Of a stretch of DNA of 22,856 nucleotides, positions 1 to 8,694 are shown piece by piece. Positions within the stretch are counted from its first letter, which is position 1. Each line of letters begins with the position of its first letter. Source of the DNA: Thalassiosira profunda. Lineage: Eukaryota > Bacillariophyta > Thalassiosirophyceae > Thalassiosirales > Thalassiosiraceae. Below the pieces are notes generated by a model that saw nothing but the letters and a program-made list of their open reading frames with translations, was not told where the DNA came from and ran no database searches. The stretch covers positions 1 to 22,856 of the forward strand of contig JALLAP010000173.1 in the NCBI GenBank assembly GCA_036939355.1. Direction: 5' to 3'. Both the position numbers and the translations under genes were made by a program.

Positions 1-1206
1 GCAAGGGGGGCATCGACTCCATGAATCGGTGCATGAGCTCGGCGCTCTCCGGTCCGTTCGGTTGGTCGAAGCAGACATCGACGTCGATGTTGTACGGTGC
101 GACGGTGAATTTGACTAGGGGCACGCGCGTCTGCTCGATGACCTCAAGGTAGGAGAGGTGTTCACTGTCATCATCCCCATCTTCCTCCTCCCCTGCTTCA
201 TCTTCGTCGTCTTCCGTCCGAAACCCAAACTCATTCCTCACCGCATCCGCAAATCGATGGAGTGGATTTCCCGTTGACGTAAAATTCTCCTCCTCCTCTG
301 ACTTTCCATTGCTGCCCTTCTCTTTGAACCGGATCACAAAGTCGATGTCCGATCCCGGGAGGCACAACCCCGTGACTTGCGATCCGAAAGGAAGCACGTC
401 GACCTATCGTTTGCAAATTGTCGCGAGTTGAGCTCTGGTTGCAACAATAAATGAATGCACCACGATGCCACACAAAGCCTCACCTTCTTCTCCCCGCCGA
501 ATATTCTGTGCGCCAGCTTCGTCACCCTTTCCACCATCCGATCCCGCGCCGCCAGCTCTCCTTTGGTGGGCGACATCAGCTTCACAAATGAGACAATCTC
601 GTTGTGCAGCCTAATAAGTGGCGGAGCGCGAGGCGGCGGCGGTGTGTAGTACTGATTGCGATTGAGCCCTCCGCCGTAGCCCCGGTTGAGCCCCCACTGA
701 TGCTGCTGTTGCTGCGGCCGATGCATTCTACGCTTTCCTTCAGAATGTGGGGTTGGAGGTGGGGGCGGGGGATTGGTGGTGTCGTCGAGCCACGGGATGC
801 GGGGGGTGTTGCGCTGGGTGGGGTAGCCGCTGTTGCCATTGGCAGTCATCGACGAGTGCCCCCGTTTCCTGCCCGACAATTGACCGCCCAAACCACCCGT
901 CTCGCCTCCATTGTCGGCGTTGCTGAAGCTCAGAAAGTCCTCGTCTAAAAAGGACTCGTCATTTTCGCCCCCCACTGCACCATCGTCCGCTGGCGCCTTC
1001 ATGGGGACCTCCTCCTCTCCGTCGCTCCTCCCCATCGATTCGGACTGGTCGCTCATTGCTGCGTCCATCGAGGCGCTGGGCTTCAGGCGGGGCCGCGCAG
1101 CGGCAGAGGGGTGGGGCGAGGAGGACCAACGAAAGGAGTGGTGAGTTGTGTGGGTGCTGCCTGAGAGTGAGAGGTGTGTGCTGCACCCAAGGGATAGTTT
1201 AACCAT
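1..1206 (-). CDS. TRF4: Trf4/PAPD5-like non-canonical poly(A) polymerase (N-terminal part, cut by window start)
   Basis: Members of this family add short oligo(A) tails to nuclear RNAs and mark them for exosome decay or trimming. The first exon encodes a low-complexity leader (acidic, poly-Pro and poly-Gln stretches) and then the helical Trf4-type segment PPLIRLHNEIVSFVKLMSPT at about residues 200-219. A GT-AG intron (404-483, donor GTGAGG, phase 0) joins it to exon 2, which starts VDVLPFGSQVTG. Exon 2 carries the DNA polymerase beta-type signature: G248-S249, then D260-I-D262, and a third catalytic Asp (about D350) in NIDVDVCFDQPNG. The following AELMHRFMESMPPL matches the family. An acidic insert of roughly 30 residues separates the motifs. 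The first in-frame ATG is at 1206. An ATG at 1068 (MDAAMSDQSE) is an alternative that would drop a Ser/Thr/His-rich stretch. The C-terminal half lies beyond the window. It shares a divergent promoter region with NDUFB9. Family assignment is firm; the paralogue (Trf4, Trf5, PAPD7) is not. Confidence 0.88.
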
Positions 1207-1419
1207 AGGTGCCACGCTTGTAACTAACTATGCTAACTAGAGGAAAATCTGCCACCGCATCTTATTTTGTTAGTGGTGTGCACCGGTCGGTAAAATGAAT
1301 TGTAGCCCCCTCTAACTAAAGTCCAACCCCGTCTCACCGCTCCTCGCAGCTCCTCGCTCAAACTCACACTCACACCGAGAAGGCAGGCTGGAGAAGGCAG
1401 CGCAGGGGATCATCGGATC

Positions 1420-2161
1420 ATGAACGCCGCCTTCAGGGAAGCGGCCAACCAGGCGCGGCAGAAGCCCGTCAAGCTCACCCACAACCAGGAGGTGCGTGAG
1501 CGACGATTTGTTGCAATTATTTCGTGGCCTGGTGGGACGTCGAGGGCGGCTCAGACCCGACCGGCTCGGCCGGCGAGATGGCATTAGGTGCAGCACCCCG
1601 CTCCTCTGCAATGGGCACGCTGGCCGTTGCCGGTCTGCCACATCTGTGGCAGTCCCAATTTGCGCGGAGATATATTGTTTCTCTTCAATTGCCGCCGCAT
1701 CATCTACCATTTTTAGGCACATCAACATGCTCACAACTCTCCTGTTACACCCACGTCACAATTATCAGGTGGCGAGGCTCTACCGCAAGGCGCTCAAAAC
1801 CCTCTCGAGCTGGACCATTGACCGCGACATCTTCCTCGAGGAGGCGACCAACCTGCGGGGACGCTTCGATGCCGAGCGGGGGTGCTCCAACGCCAAGGCC
1901 ACGCGGCTGTTGAGGGAGGCAAAGGCGGAGCTGTTCGAATCCACCCATCCCGATCCGTACTGCGTGCCGTACATGCCGGGGGGATCGCTCTTCATGCGCA
2001 ACCCTCCTCCGCCTCTCAGCATATGCTTCCCGGACGGAGACATTCCGGAGGATGCTCCGAAGTACACGCGCAATCCGGACATGAGCATTTGCACGCCGGA
2101 GACGGGGAAGAGTGCGGTGGGGAGCGTCTTGGTCGATTTCGGGAAGAAGAATATGGAGTGA
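1420..2161 (+). CDS. NDUFB9: NADH:ubiquinone oxidoreductase subunit B9 (NDUFB9/B22), LYR protein
   Basis: Accessory subunit of the membrane arm of mitochondrial complex I, in the LYR family that binds acyl carrier protein. Exon 1 (1420-1491) encodes 24 residues ending KLTHNQE. A 277-base intron (1492-1768, GTGCGT...TATCAG, phase 0) follows. Exon 2 (1769-2161) starts VARLYRKALKTLSSW. The spliced protein has 154 residues with L28-Y29-R30 as the LYR motif. The order is that of the family: a TH-Q tract just before LYR, a helix with KATRLLREAKAEL, then HPDPYCVPYMPGGSLFMRN, which aligns with the HPQPY...PGG region of animal NDUFB9. The tail is longer and more acidic than in animals. Without the splice the LYR motif loses its upstream helix, which supports the intron. 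The gene is convergent with the CBS gene downstream. Confidence 0.92.
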
Positions 2162-2484
2162 ATTGACTGGGGATGGAAGTGCTAAGGGGATGTCGGGGAT
2201 GCACAATGCATGGATGGAGGGGGCGAAGGTGCGAACAGATTGCATCGGTAACTGTGTATTAGATTAGTGAGAATAGGGAGGAAAGGAGAACGAACTCAGT
2301 GCAAATGAAGTCTATTTTACAACAACAGAGAGACGAAATGTTGCCTTTGGCAGCTTCCTTCCGCTATCTGACTAACGTGCTCGACACGCCTCCAACTCTT
2401 CTCTAATCATATGCAAATGATACAATTTGTAAAGTGCTCCTTCCTTGATACTCGTCTCTCTAGGCAGACAGGGCCCGAAACAAA
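2162..2484. other. Convergent gap after NDUFB9
   Basis: A stretch of 323 AT-richer bases between two stop codons. It contains AT-rich words such as ATATGCAAATGATAC (about 2409) but no canonical AATAAA, no coding frame and no RNA gene that I can support. It must include both 3' ends. Confidence 0.5.
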
Positions 2485-2931
2485 CTAATGGCCAACCACC
2501 ATGGGATGAACCTTGCCATCCTCGTGACGGTTCCAGGGCCACGCACGAGCGTCCTTGGCCACCTCGGAGGCGATGTCCAAGGCGCTGATCAGGCCCACCT
2601 CCTTGTCGTACTCGTCGACGACCAGCGCGTGGTGGATCTTGTTGTGCTCAAAGAACTTGGCGGCGGTGTCGCGATCGACGGTGCTTTTGATCTTCTTGAG
2701 GCCGGCCGTCCACGGCATGATGTCGCCAATCTGAGAGTTGAGCGAGATGGCGTTCTGGTATGCCCAGCACAGATCGGTCTTCGTGATAACGCCCGTGGGC
2801 TTGTCGCCCAGAACGATGACGAGGCACGACACGTGCCAGTCCATCATAAGGTTAAGAACTTCTTTGACGGTGCTCGAGGCCTCGCATTTGAGGACCTTGT
2901 CGTAGGGGATCATGAACCCGGAGACCAGCAT
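2485..2931 (-). CDS. Protein of two CBS domains
   Basis: A 148-residue intronless protein that is essentially a single CBS pair (Bateman module). The first CBS domain spans about residues 7-60, with SSTVKEVLNLMMDWHVSCLVIV and then GVITKTDL. The second spans about 68-125, with DRDTAAKFFEHNKIHHALVV and GLISALDI. CBS pairs bind adenosyl nucleotides and often regulate partner proteins. Stand-alone pairs occur in plastids and mitochondria of algae and plants. The start MLVSGFMIP at 2931 is the first ATG in this frame; upstream sequence is open but has no Met. No convincing presequence is visible, so location is unknown. The short tail RHEDGKVHPMVVGH is not part of the domain. It is divergent from the TOM7-like gene. 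Confidence 0.85.
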   Translation of the reverse strand: MLVSGFMIPYDKVLKCEASSTVKEVLNLMMDWHVSCLVIVLGDKPTGVITKTDLCWAYQNAISLNSQIGDIMPWTAGLKKIKSTVDRDTAAKFFEHNKIHHALVVDEYDKEVGLISALDIASEVAKDARAWPWNRHEDGKVHPMVVGH

Positions 2932-3614
2932 TGTTGCGATTGTATTGCGATTGATTGAATTGCTTTGCGATGTTATTGCTTCGATTGCTCTCGAAAATTT
3001 ATGAGCACCAAACAAATGCAAGCATCGATACCGGCGTCGCACGCTGATTACCACCGTCGCAGGGCTCTCATCGTTGATGGATTCGTCGACGCCAAGTGAA
3101 TCGTGATCGATGAGAACCCCACGAGAGATCAGAAAGAGTCAGCAAGTGTGCACTTCGTGTTTGAAGCACCTTCCACTTTTTTGCAAGGTGCACAAATCGT
3201 CTGTCGTCGTCCGACCACAGAAATTAATCCCAGCCTCCTCCTCCACCCGCTAGATAGCTACCGCCCTCGTCGTCGCTCCTACTTACCCACTCCCAACGCC
3301 GCCCCGCTGCCACCCCGGGATAACAATCAGGTAAGAGCTGACGGCGGCTATACGCTGGCGGCTTGTATTGGACGCAACAAGCGGGCAAGCAAGCGGCGAA
3401 AGGATACCGCCTTGAGGATGGTTCTCCGAAGAGAAGTGCCTGCGCAAACGCTAACGCAGCTCAGATGAGCGCGATGTTGCATGTTGCCTCGCTTGTCAAT
3501 GTCTCATGCCCATCCCTCCTCATTTCTTTCACCGCAATTTCGTCTCGGGGTAGACTGCACCAATTGACGGCAGAATTTCCGATATCGTACCCAGACACAC
3601 AACAATCGACAACC
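2932..3614. promoter_or_regulatory. Divergent intergenic region between the CBS and TOM7-like genes
   Basis: A 683-base stretch between two start codons facing away from each other. Apart from the possible 5' intron and the in-frame upstream ATG described for the TOM7-like gene, I see no coding signal. It must hold both promoters and 5' untranslated regions. Confidence 0.5.
3331..3464 (+). other. Possible 5' intron of the TOM7-like gene
   Basis: The sequence CAG|GTAAGAG at 3331 is the best donor match in the window. A branch-like CTAAC lies at 3451, followed by GCAGCTCAG ending at 3464. Splicing here would put an ATG (3465) at the first bases of the next exon, in frame with TOM7. A later acceptor ending GGGGTAG at about 3553, behind a pyrimidine-rich tract, is an alternative. 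Confidence 0.4.
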
Positions 3615-3836
3615 ATGCCCGTCCCGAGAAGACGCAATCGCAGATCCGGCGGTGGGTTGGGATTCAGTCTCGCCGACGTGCCCCAAATGGCCCTCCGCCT
3701 CTTCGACATCAATTACGTGTTTGCAAAGACCCGCATCGCGCTCCTCTACGGGTTCGCCCCGGCAGTGTTTTATTTGGGCATGACGACGGAGCCGCGGCCG
3801 CAGAGTTGGTTCGAACCGTTCAATATTCTGGAGTAA
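3615..3836 (+). CDS. TOM7: TOM7-like small subunit of the mitochondrial outer-membrane translocase
   Basis: A 73-residue protein with a basic N-terminus (PVPRRRNRR), a single hydrophobic segment (about residues 44-58, IALLYGFAPAVFYLGM) and a proline-containing C-terminal tail, EPRPQSWFEPFNILE. The GF-P-V-YLG core and the following D/E-P-R/K-P are those of TOM7, which stabilises the TOM pore and is tail-anchored in the outer membrane. Plant TOM7 has the closely comparable GFIPLVIFVGMNSDPKP. The ATG at 3615 has a good context (ACAACC before it). The same frame is open upstream to an ATG at 3465, which would give a 123-residue form. That ATG sits directly behind a CTCAG splice-acceptor-like sequence, so a 5' intron starting at 3331 (CAG|GTAAGAG) is plausible and the true start is not settled. 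Identification rests on the C-terminal 45 residues. Confidence 0.78.
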   Translation: MPVPRRRNRRSGGGLGFSLADVPQMALRLFDINYVFAKTRIALLYGFAPAVFYLGMTTEPRPQSWFEPFNILE

Positions 3837-3928
3837 TGGATCGGATATGAAATTATGCGCGGTTGGATGGGATATCCTTGCAAATGGCTGGTAGGGATAT
3901 CCACAAAAAGGTCTGGGGAACGAACAAA

Positions 3929-3970
3929 GCAACAGAGGGATCGACCAATGCAACAGAGGGATCGACCAAT
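3929..3970. repeat. Perfect tandem duplication of a 21-base unit
   Basis: The unit GCAACAGAGGGATCGACCAAT occurs twice without a mismatch (3929-3949 and 3950-3970). It lies in the convergent gap after the TOM7-like gene. It looks like a recent replication-slippage event. Confidence 0.9.
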
Positions 3971-4068
3971 CCATCAGAGTCACCAACTCTTGTTGGCGCA
4001 TGGCGATGGATTACCTAGTCACTCTCCCAGTTGAGATATTTATCACAGCCAAATTATGTACTCATAAT

Positions 4069-5216
4069 TTAGTGATACGAGGACCAGCCCCACACGACCG
4101 TCTCCGGCCCGTACTCCACCGTGCTCTGGAAGCTCGGCCGCGCAAACAGAGCGTCCATGTACTGGCGCACCTTGGGATATGTTCCCAAATCTACGGCGTT
4201 GCCCTTGATCTCCCGCAAACAGACGTCCATCGCGTACAGCTTTGGGGCCATGGAGCAGTCCAACAGCGTGAATGTCTCCCCGTCGCCCACGAGGTACGGC
4301 CCGGTTCGTTCTCCCTCGCCCAGAAAGTCGTCCAGCGTTTGCAGCTTTGCTTCCAGCACCGCCTGCTTCTCCTTGTCTTCCTCATCTCCGTTGGGNAAAG
4401 TCGTCCAGCGTTTGCAGCTTTGCTTCCAGCACCGCCTGCTTCTCCTTGTCTTCCTCATCTCCGTTGGGGCTGTGTTTCGCAAACTTGGCCATGGCGGGGA
4501 AGAACCCCTCGATCGCCGCCGTGGCCTTCTCCGTCGCTTCTCCGCCCACGCTCAATTCCGGCTCTTGGAAGAAGAAGTCCAAATATTGCGCAATCACCTC
4601 GGAGTCGACGTAGCATTCCCTTCGATGGCGGAGGGCGGGCATCTTGCCGCCGTAATCGTCGAGCAGCCACTGGGGTTTGGTCTCCGGCGTGGCGGGGACG
4701 AGGTCGTACTCGAGGCCCTTTTCCGCGAGGACCATGCGGACGAAGTGGGCGAAGGGGCAGTCTCCGACGGACTTGCCATCTCTTGCGGGTTTCACGTACA
4801 GGGTCATTCCTCCCGCTAAAGCGTTGTGTTGTGTTGTATTTGTTTGGGAGTTGTTGCGTTTGCCAGAATTGCATCGTTCACCGTTGCACAATCACCCATC
4901 AAAAAATGATGTGCACATCACGTGTCGTCGTCGTATCAAAGCAGAAAGAGCCGCAATTGCAAGAAAGGGTGAGACATTCAGCGAATTGCAAGGGTAGTCG
5001 AGCAAGTTAGAGCAGCACGTGCAACTCACGCATCGGGGTGGCGCCCTCCTCCCGCCGCTCGAGGCCGCGGTTGCGGGCCATGTCCAGCGACGACGTGGTC
5101 GACGACGAGGCCATTCTTCTGGAAGCGACGGGTGCAAAGGCAAAGGCGGAGGAGGAGTGGGCGCGCAGGGCCAGTCCGAGCACGGTCCCGACGATGGAGC
5201 GGGGCGCGCCGATCAT
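4069..5216 (-). CDS. DHAR: Plastid-targeted dehydroascorbate reductase (DHAR, GST superfamily), interrupted by an assembly join
   Basis: DHAR regenerates ascorbate from dehydroascorbate with glutathione. Exon 1 (5216-5030) encodes a signal-peptide-like stretch and SSAFA|FAPVASRR, a diatom-type plastid presequence with Phe at the cleavage site. The intron 4816-5029 (GTGAGT...TTTAG, phase 1) joins it to exon 2, which begins PGGMTLYVKPARDGKSVGDC. The thioredoxin-fold active site is C82-P-F-A (plant DHAR: CPFS). KPQWLLDDYGGKMPAL, YVDSEVIAQYL and, in the C-terminal domain, LDCSMAPKLYAMDV and YMDALFARPSF follow the plant enzyme closely. A duplicated 72-base block plus an N (4324-4468) breaks the frame inside exon 2. 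Counting one block copy and discarding the N gives 861 coding bases (286 residues) in one frame. An internal Met at 4807 begins the mature-like enzyme and could make a non-plastid form. It diverges from the CCA enzyme gene. Confidence 0.85.
4324..4468. other. Assembly join: 72-base direct duplication around one N
   Basis: Bases 4324-4395 and 4397-4468 are identical, and 4396 is N. The block lies inside the DHAR gene. The two copies plus N add 73 bases and shift the frame. This is what results when two overlapping contig ends are joined without merging the overlap, so it should not be read as biology. Confidence 0.95.
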
Positions 5217-5299
5217 CGTTGGAGAGAGAGGGGCCGGAAAGAAGTGATGGGGCGCAGAGGAGGGTCGGTGTGGGTGGCTGGCAAAAATAAGTGTCCACA

Positions 5300-5342
5300 T
5301 TTTTGCAAGTATCTCTACATATAAATCACGTAGGAGTTAGTA
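5300..5342 (-). promoter_or_regulatory. Shared promoter block, copy 1 (DHAR / CCA enzyme)
   Basis: Read on the minus strand from 5342: TACTAACTCC, TAC, GTGATTTA, then TGTAGA, ending in TTGCAAAAA. The same order of words occurs at 14889-14930 and its first part at 9810-9826. It lies 84-126 bases from the DHAR start and 133 from the CCA-enzyme start, between two divergent genes. A regulatory role is inferred only from recurrence and position. Confidence 0.4.
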
Positions 5343-5474
5343 TAATAGTAAGTTGAAGGTTAGCTTGCGTGCTCGCTCCCGAGATCTCAGTTCTTCTCTT
5401 CTGAGCTCGCGCAGGCTCGCGCGCACTCACAGAAATTGACGTTCCCCGCGGAAGAAGATGGTCCCCGCCCGCCC

Positions 5475-8400
5475 ATGCATCGGGCCATGAGGTGGCCCAC
5501 CCCGTGCTTCCTGCTCCTCCGCGGTCAAAATAATCACCGCGGCCGCGTGTTACCGAGGCGCGAGGCCCACAGAACCCCGCGCATAGGAGCCGGCGAGCCC
5601 CCCGTCGTCGACCCGCGGTTCTTGGAGGGGGTGGTCCTGGGGCGGTCGCCGGCGGTGGAACCCCCGGGCCCCCCGCCGCCGACGCTGCTGCGGGTGGGGA
5701 AGATGGACGGCCAGGGAGCGAGGGACGCGTCGTCCGTCCCCGCTGCTGGAGATCAGGGTCAGAGTCGAATAAACGAGGCCGGTGCCATGCCGGATAATGT
5801 CGAGATGCTGGACGGCACTCGAGCGAACGGGGACGCGGCGGATCGGGCGCAGTCCATGGATATTTCCGTGGCGAGCGGCAGCATGAAATATGGAGAAATG
5901 AAGTTGAGTGAGGGAGATCCTGCCCCGCCGCCCATGGAAACCGTGGCGGAAGAGGGGAGCCTGGAACGGCAGGCATCAATGGACATATCAGAGGGAGGAT
6001 TGCAAAATACTGCGAACGGGGAGGGCGCCGCCACCAATATTGATGCTAGGGCATCATTAGAATCAGTAGAGGAATATGTGGGGGAAGAGGCAGAAACAAT
6101 GGCCGCGGCCGTGGACCTCATGAAGACCATCCGGGCCAATTCCGCTCTGCCGCTGCTTCACCACCATTCCTCCCTGAGCAATCGGACCCGCTCCGCCAGC
6201 GACGGCGCCGTGGCCGATGGCGAAGATACGATAGACGAGGATTGTCTGGTCAAGGGCAAGTTGAAGGCCTGCAAGAGCATCGAGGAGGCGTCCGTCAACA
6301 CGACCATCCAGTCCGTGACCGTGGAAGAGGCGGAGAAAATTATGGTCGAGGCTGAAAAACATCTCGACGCGCCCCGGTCGACGATTGACAGTGCCGACGT
6401 CGCAGAGCTGCAGCCCGCCCCGTCGGGAGGCTCAGACGACAGTCCGCAAACGCCGGCGGACCACCACAGCGTCAACCTCCGTCTCACCCCCGAGGAGGAC
6501 ACGCTGTTTCTGGAATTGACCCACGCCGCGGAAGCCTACGAGGCCGGACAATTGATCGTCGACCCTACGCCTCCCCGGGAGAGCCTCAGCGCCCGAGGAG
6601 GGTTCACCAAACAGGAATCCAAAGACAATCAATCCTGGAAGAAATTGCCCCCGGACGTGGAACGCATCGAGATACGGGTGGCCGGCGGGTGGGTCCGGGA
6701 CAAGCTCCTCAACAACCACTCGGCCGACGTCGACGTGGCGCTGGATTGTATGATGGGAGTGCAATTCGCGCGCATCGTCCAAAGCTACCTGGCCCAGAAG
6801 ATGGAGGAGGAGGAACGGCTCGAGCGGGAATCTATGACCACGGAAGAGAAGGGCCTCGAGGAGCTGATGGAACGCGGCAAACGGAATGCCAAACATCCGG
6901 AAAAGAAGAAGCGAAAGAAGCAGCCCCGGATCGGGGTGATCGGGGCCAATCCCTCCCAGTCCAAGCACCTGGAGACGGCCACCATGAAGGTCCACGGGAT
7001 GGACGTGGACTTTGTGAATTTGAGGGCCGAGGAGGTGTACGAACCGGGATCGCGCATCCCCACTTCCGACACCCGCATGTTCGGCACCCCCCTCGAGGAC
7101 GCGCTGCGGCGAGACTTCACCATCAACTCCCTCTTTTACAACGTGCGCAGCCGCAAGATCGAGGATTGGACTGGAAGAGGGCTGGACGACCTCTTGGTGC
7201 ATCGCAAAATAGTCACGCCGATCGATCCCCACGTGACATTCCACGACGATCCGCTCCGGGTCTTGCGCGCGGTCCGCTTTTGCGTGCGGTTGGATTTCAC
7301 GCTGGACGACCAAATCAAAGAGGCGGCCATGAGCAAGCGCGTCCACCACAGCCTCCACGTGAAGGTCAGTAGGGAACGGATTGGGAAGGAGGTGGAGGGG
7401 ATGCTGACGGGGAAACACGCCCGGCCGGGACGGGCGCTGGACATGATCGCATCGCTCCACCTGGCCGGATCCGTCTTTGCGTTCCCCGGATCGTTTCCGG
7501 GCGATCACGAATACGCCGGTGGGCCGGTCACGGGGCACATCTTGGGCGTCGACTACAGCTGCAGCCTCGGCCTTGACGGGCCCCTGGCCGTCGAGCTCGC
7601 GGCAGGACACCGGGCGCGCGGCTGGGAGGAGAGCAGCTCCCTCCTCGACCTGCTGCCAAAGGTGATGGAGGGCCACGCTGCAGAGCGGGAAAGCGTGCTG
7701 CGCGAACGCTCGGATTGGGGCGAGCGGGACGGCGGGGAAAACGACGCCTTCTTGCTGCCCTCAGAGGCCGACTCGCGCCTCCTCCACCTGTGTTCGTTCA
7801 TATTGCCGTTCCACAGCCTCACCTTCCCGGACAAGAAGGGACGGGAGGTGACGGTGACGTCGCACATGATCAAGGAGGCGCTCAAGTTCCCGGTGCGGGA
7901 CGTCCAGGCCGTGTCGCGAATATTGTCCCACGTCGACGAGATGACGGCGATCCTGTCGGAGATTCGGTCCCAATTGGCGGCCCATCGGCAGGGGGCGGGG
8001 GGCGAGGAAGCCGGACAGCCCTTCCGCCTCACGCCGCTCTGTCGCCTCCGCGCGGGCCTGCTCCTTCGTTCCCTAAAGGAGAACTGGGTCACGTGCCTCC
8101 TCGCTGCGGCGGCGTGGGAGATTCGCTCGTTCCAACGGCCGACCGTCGAGGATTACGATCCGGCGCTGAGCATGGTCCCGGCGGAGCAGCCCTCGCGGGA
8201 GCTGTACCGCGCCCTCGTGCACGATCTGGACCTCGACCAGTGCTGGAAGGTCCGGCCCCATCTGAATGGGAAGGAAATGATCAAGGAGCTGAGCCTGCCA
8301 AAAGGCCCCGTAGTGGGCGTGTACCTCGAGGATCAAACGAGGTGGATGTTGCTGAATCCGAGGGGCACCAAGGAGGAATGCATGGCGCATTTGCGGGAAC

Positions 8401-8552
8401 GGAAAAGAGAGAGGGAGCAGGAGGGTGCTGAAGGAGAGTCAAATGTGGGAATAGCGGGCGGTGATGGCCACTCGTCTCCGATTGCGCAAGGAGAGAATGG
8501 AAAGCATTTCTCGAAGAAGATACGAGCTGATCCCACAGGTGACAAGAAATAA
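5475..8552 (+). CDS. TRNT1: CCA-adding enzyme (class II tRNA nucleotidyltransferase) with a ~395-residue N-terminal extension
   Basis: Adds or repairs the 3' CCA of tRNAs. No intron is visible in the 1025-residue frame. The catalytic core begins at about residue 400: motif A RVAGGWVRDKLL (401-412) with D418-V-D420, then the eukaryotic block NPSQSKHLETATMKVHGMDV, RRDFTINSLFYN (motif B, from R545), DWTGRGLDDL, DDPLRVLRAVRFCVR (motif C) and RERIGKEVEG (motif E, from R633). A charged insert (about residues 445-485, rich in Glu, Lys and Arg) precedes the KHLETAT block. The N-terminal 395 residues are acidic and low-complexity, and contain SMDIS twice. The first ATG (5475) gives an Arg-rich, acid-poor start (MHRAMRWPTPCFLLLRGQ) that could be an organelle presequence. 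ATG 5703 would remove it, which fits the known use of alternative starts for dual localisation of this enzyme. An AATAAA overlaps the stop codon. Confidence 0.9.
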   Translation: MHRAMRWPTPCFLLLRGQNNHRGRVLPRREAHRTPRIGAGEPPVVDPRFLEGVVLGRSPAVEPPGPPPPTLLRVGKMDGQGARDASSVPAAGDQGQSRINEAGAMPDNVEMLDGTRANGDAADRAQSMDISVASGSMKYGEMKLSEGDPAPPPMETVAEEGSLERQASMDISEGGLQNTANGEGAATNIDARASLESVEEYVGEEAETMAAAVDLMKTIRANSALPLLHHHSSLSNRTRSASDGAVADGEDTIDEDCLVKGKLKACKSIEEASVNTTIQSVTVEEAEKIMVEAEKHLDAPRSTIDSADVAELQPAPSGGSDDSPQTPADHHSVNLRLTPEEDTLFLELTHAAEAYEAGQLIVDPTPPRESLSARGGFTKQESKDNQSWKKLPPDVERIEIRVAGGWVRDKLLNNHSADVDVALDCMMGVQFARIVQSYLAQKMEEEERLERESMTTEEKGLEELMERGKRNAKHPEKKKRKKQPRIGVIGANPSQSKHLETATMKVHGMDVDFVNLRAEEVYEPGSRIPTSDTRMFGTPLEDALRRDFTINSLFYNVRSRKIEDWTGRGLDDLLVHRKIVTPIDPHVTFHDDPLRVLRAVRFCVRLDFTLDDQIKEAAMSKRVHHSLHVKVSRERIGKEVEGMLTGKHARPGRALDMIASLHLAGSVFAFPGSFPGDHEYAGGPVTGHILGVDYSCSLGLDGPLAVELAAGHRARGWEESSSLLDLLPKVMEGHAAERESVLRERSDWGERDGGENDAFLLPSEADSRLLHLCSFILPFHSLTFPDKKGREVTVTSHMIKEALKFPVRDVQAVSRILSHVDEMTAILSEIRSQLAAHRQGAGGEEAGQPFRLTPLCRLRAGLLLRSLKENWVTCLLAAAAWEIRSFQRPTVEDYDPALSMVPAEQPSRELYRALVHDLDLDQCWKVRPHLNGKEMIKELSLPKGPVVGVYLEDQTRWMLLNPRGTKEECMAHLRERKREREQEGAEGESNVGIAGGDGHSSPIAQGENGKHFSKKIRADPTGDKK

Positions 8553-8694
8553 ATGCATTTGTACTGTATCTCTTTGTGTGTGTATGCCTGTTCATATTTA
8601 GTAGCAGTGCCGCCGTTTAGCATCTATCTCAGCTAGCACTTCATTTGATAGCATCTACAACGCCCAAACCCTAGCGGGCTTTCGATCCTCCTGT

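Noticed and set aside
1925..1950. TGTTCGAATCCACC, a tRNA T-loop-like word
   Set aside because: It lies in the NDUFB9 coding exon and has no cloverleaf around it.
2409..2425. Octamer-like ATGCAAAT as a regulatory site
   Set aside because: A single short AT-rich match between two convergent stops; chance occurrence is likely.
3929..3970. Possible CRISPR-like repeat
   Set aside because: There are only two copies, directly adjacent with no spacer, in a eukaryotic intergenic gap.
6432..7676. A 414-codon open frame on the minus strand
   Set aside because: It lies wholly inside the CCA-adding enzyme gene, reads as antisense of conserved motifs, and its long openness follows from the GC-rich third positions of the real gene.
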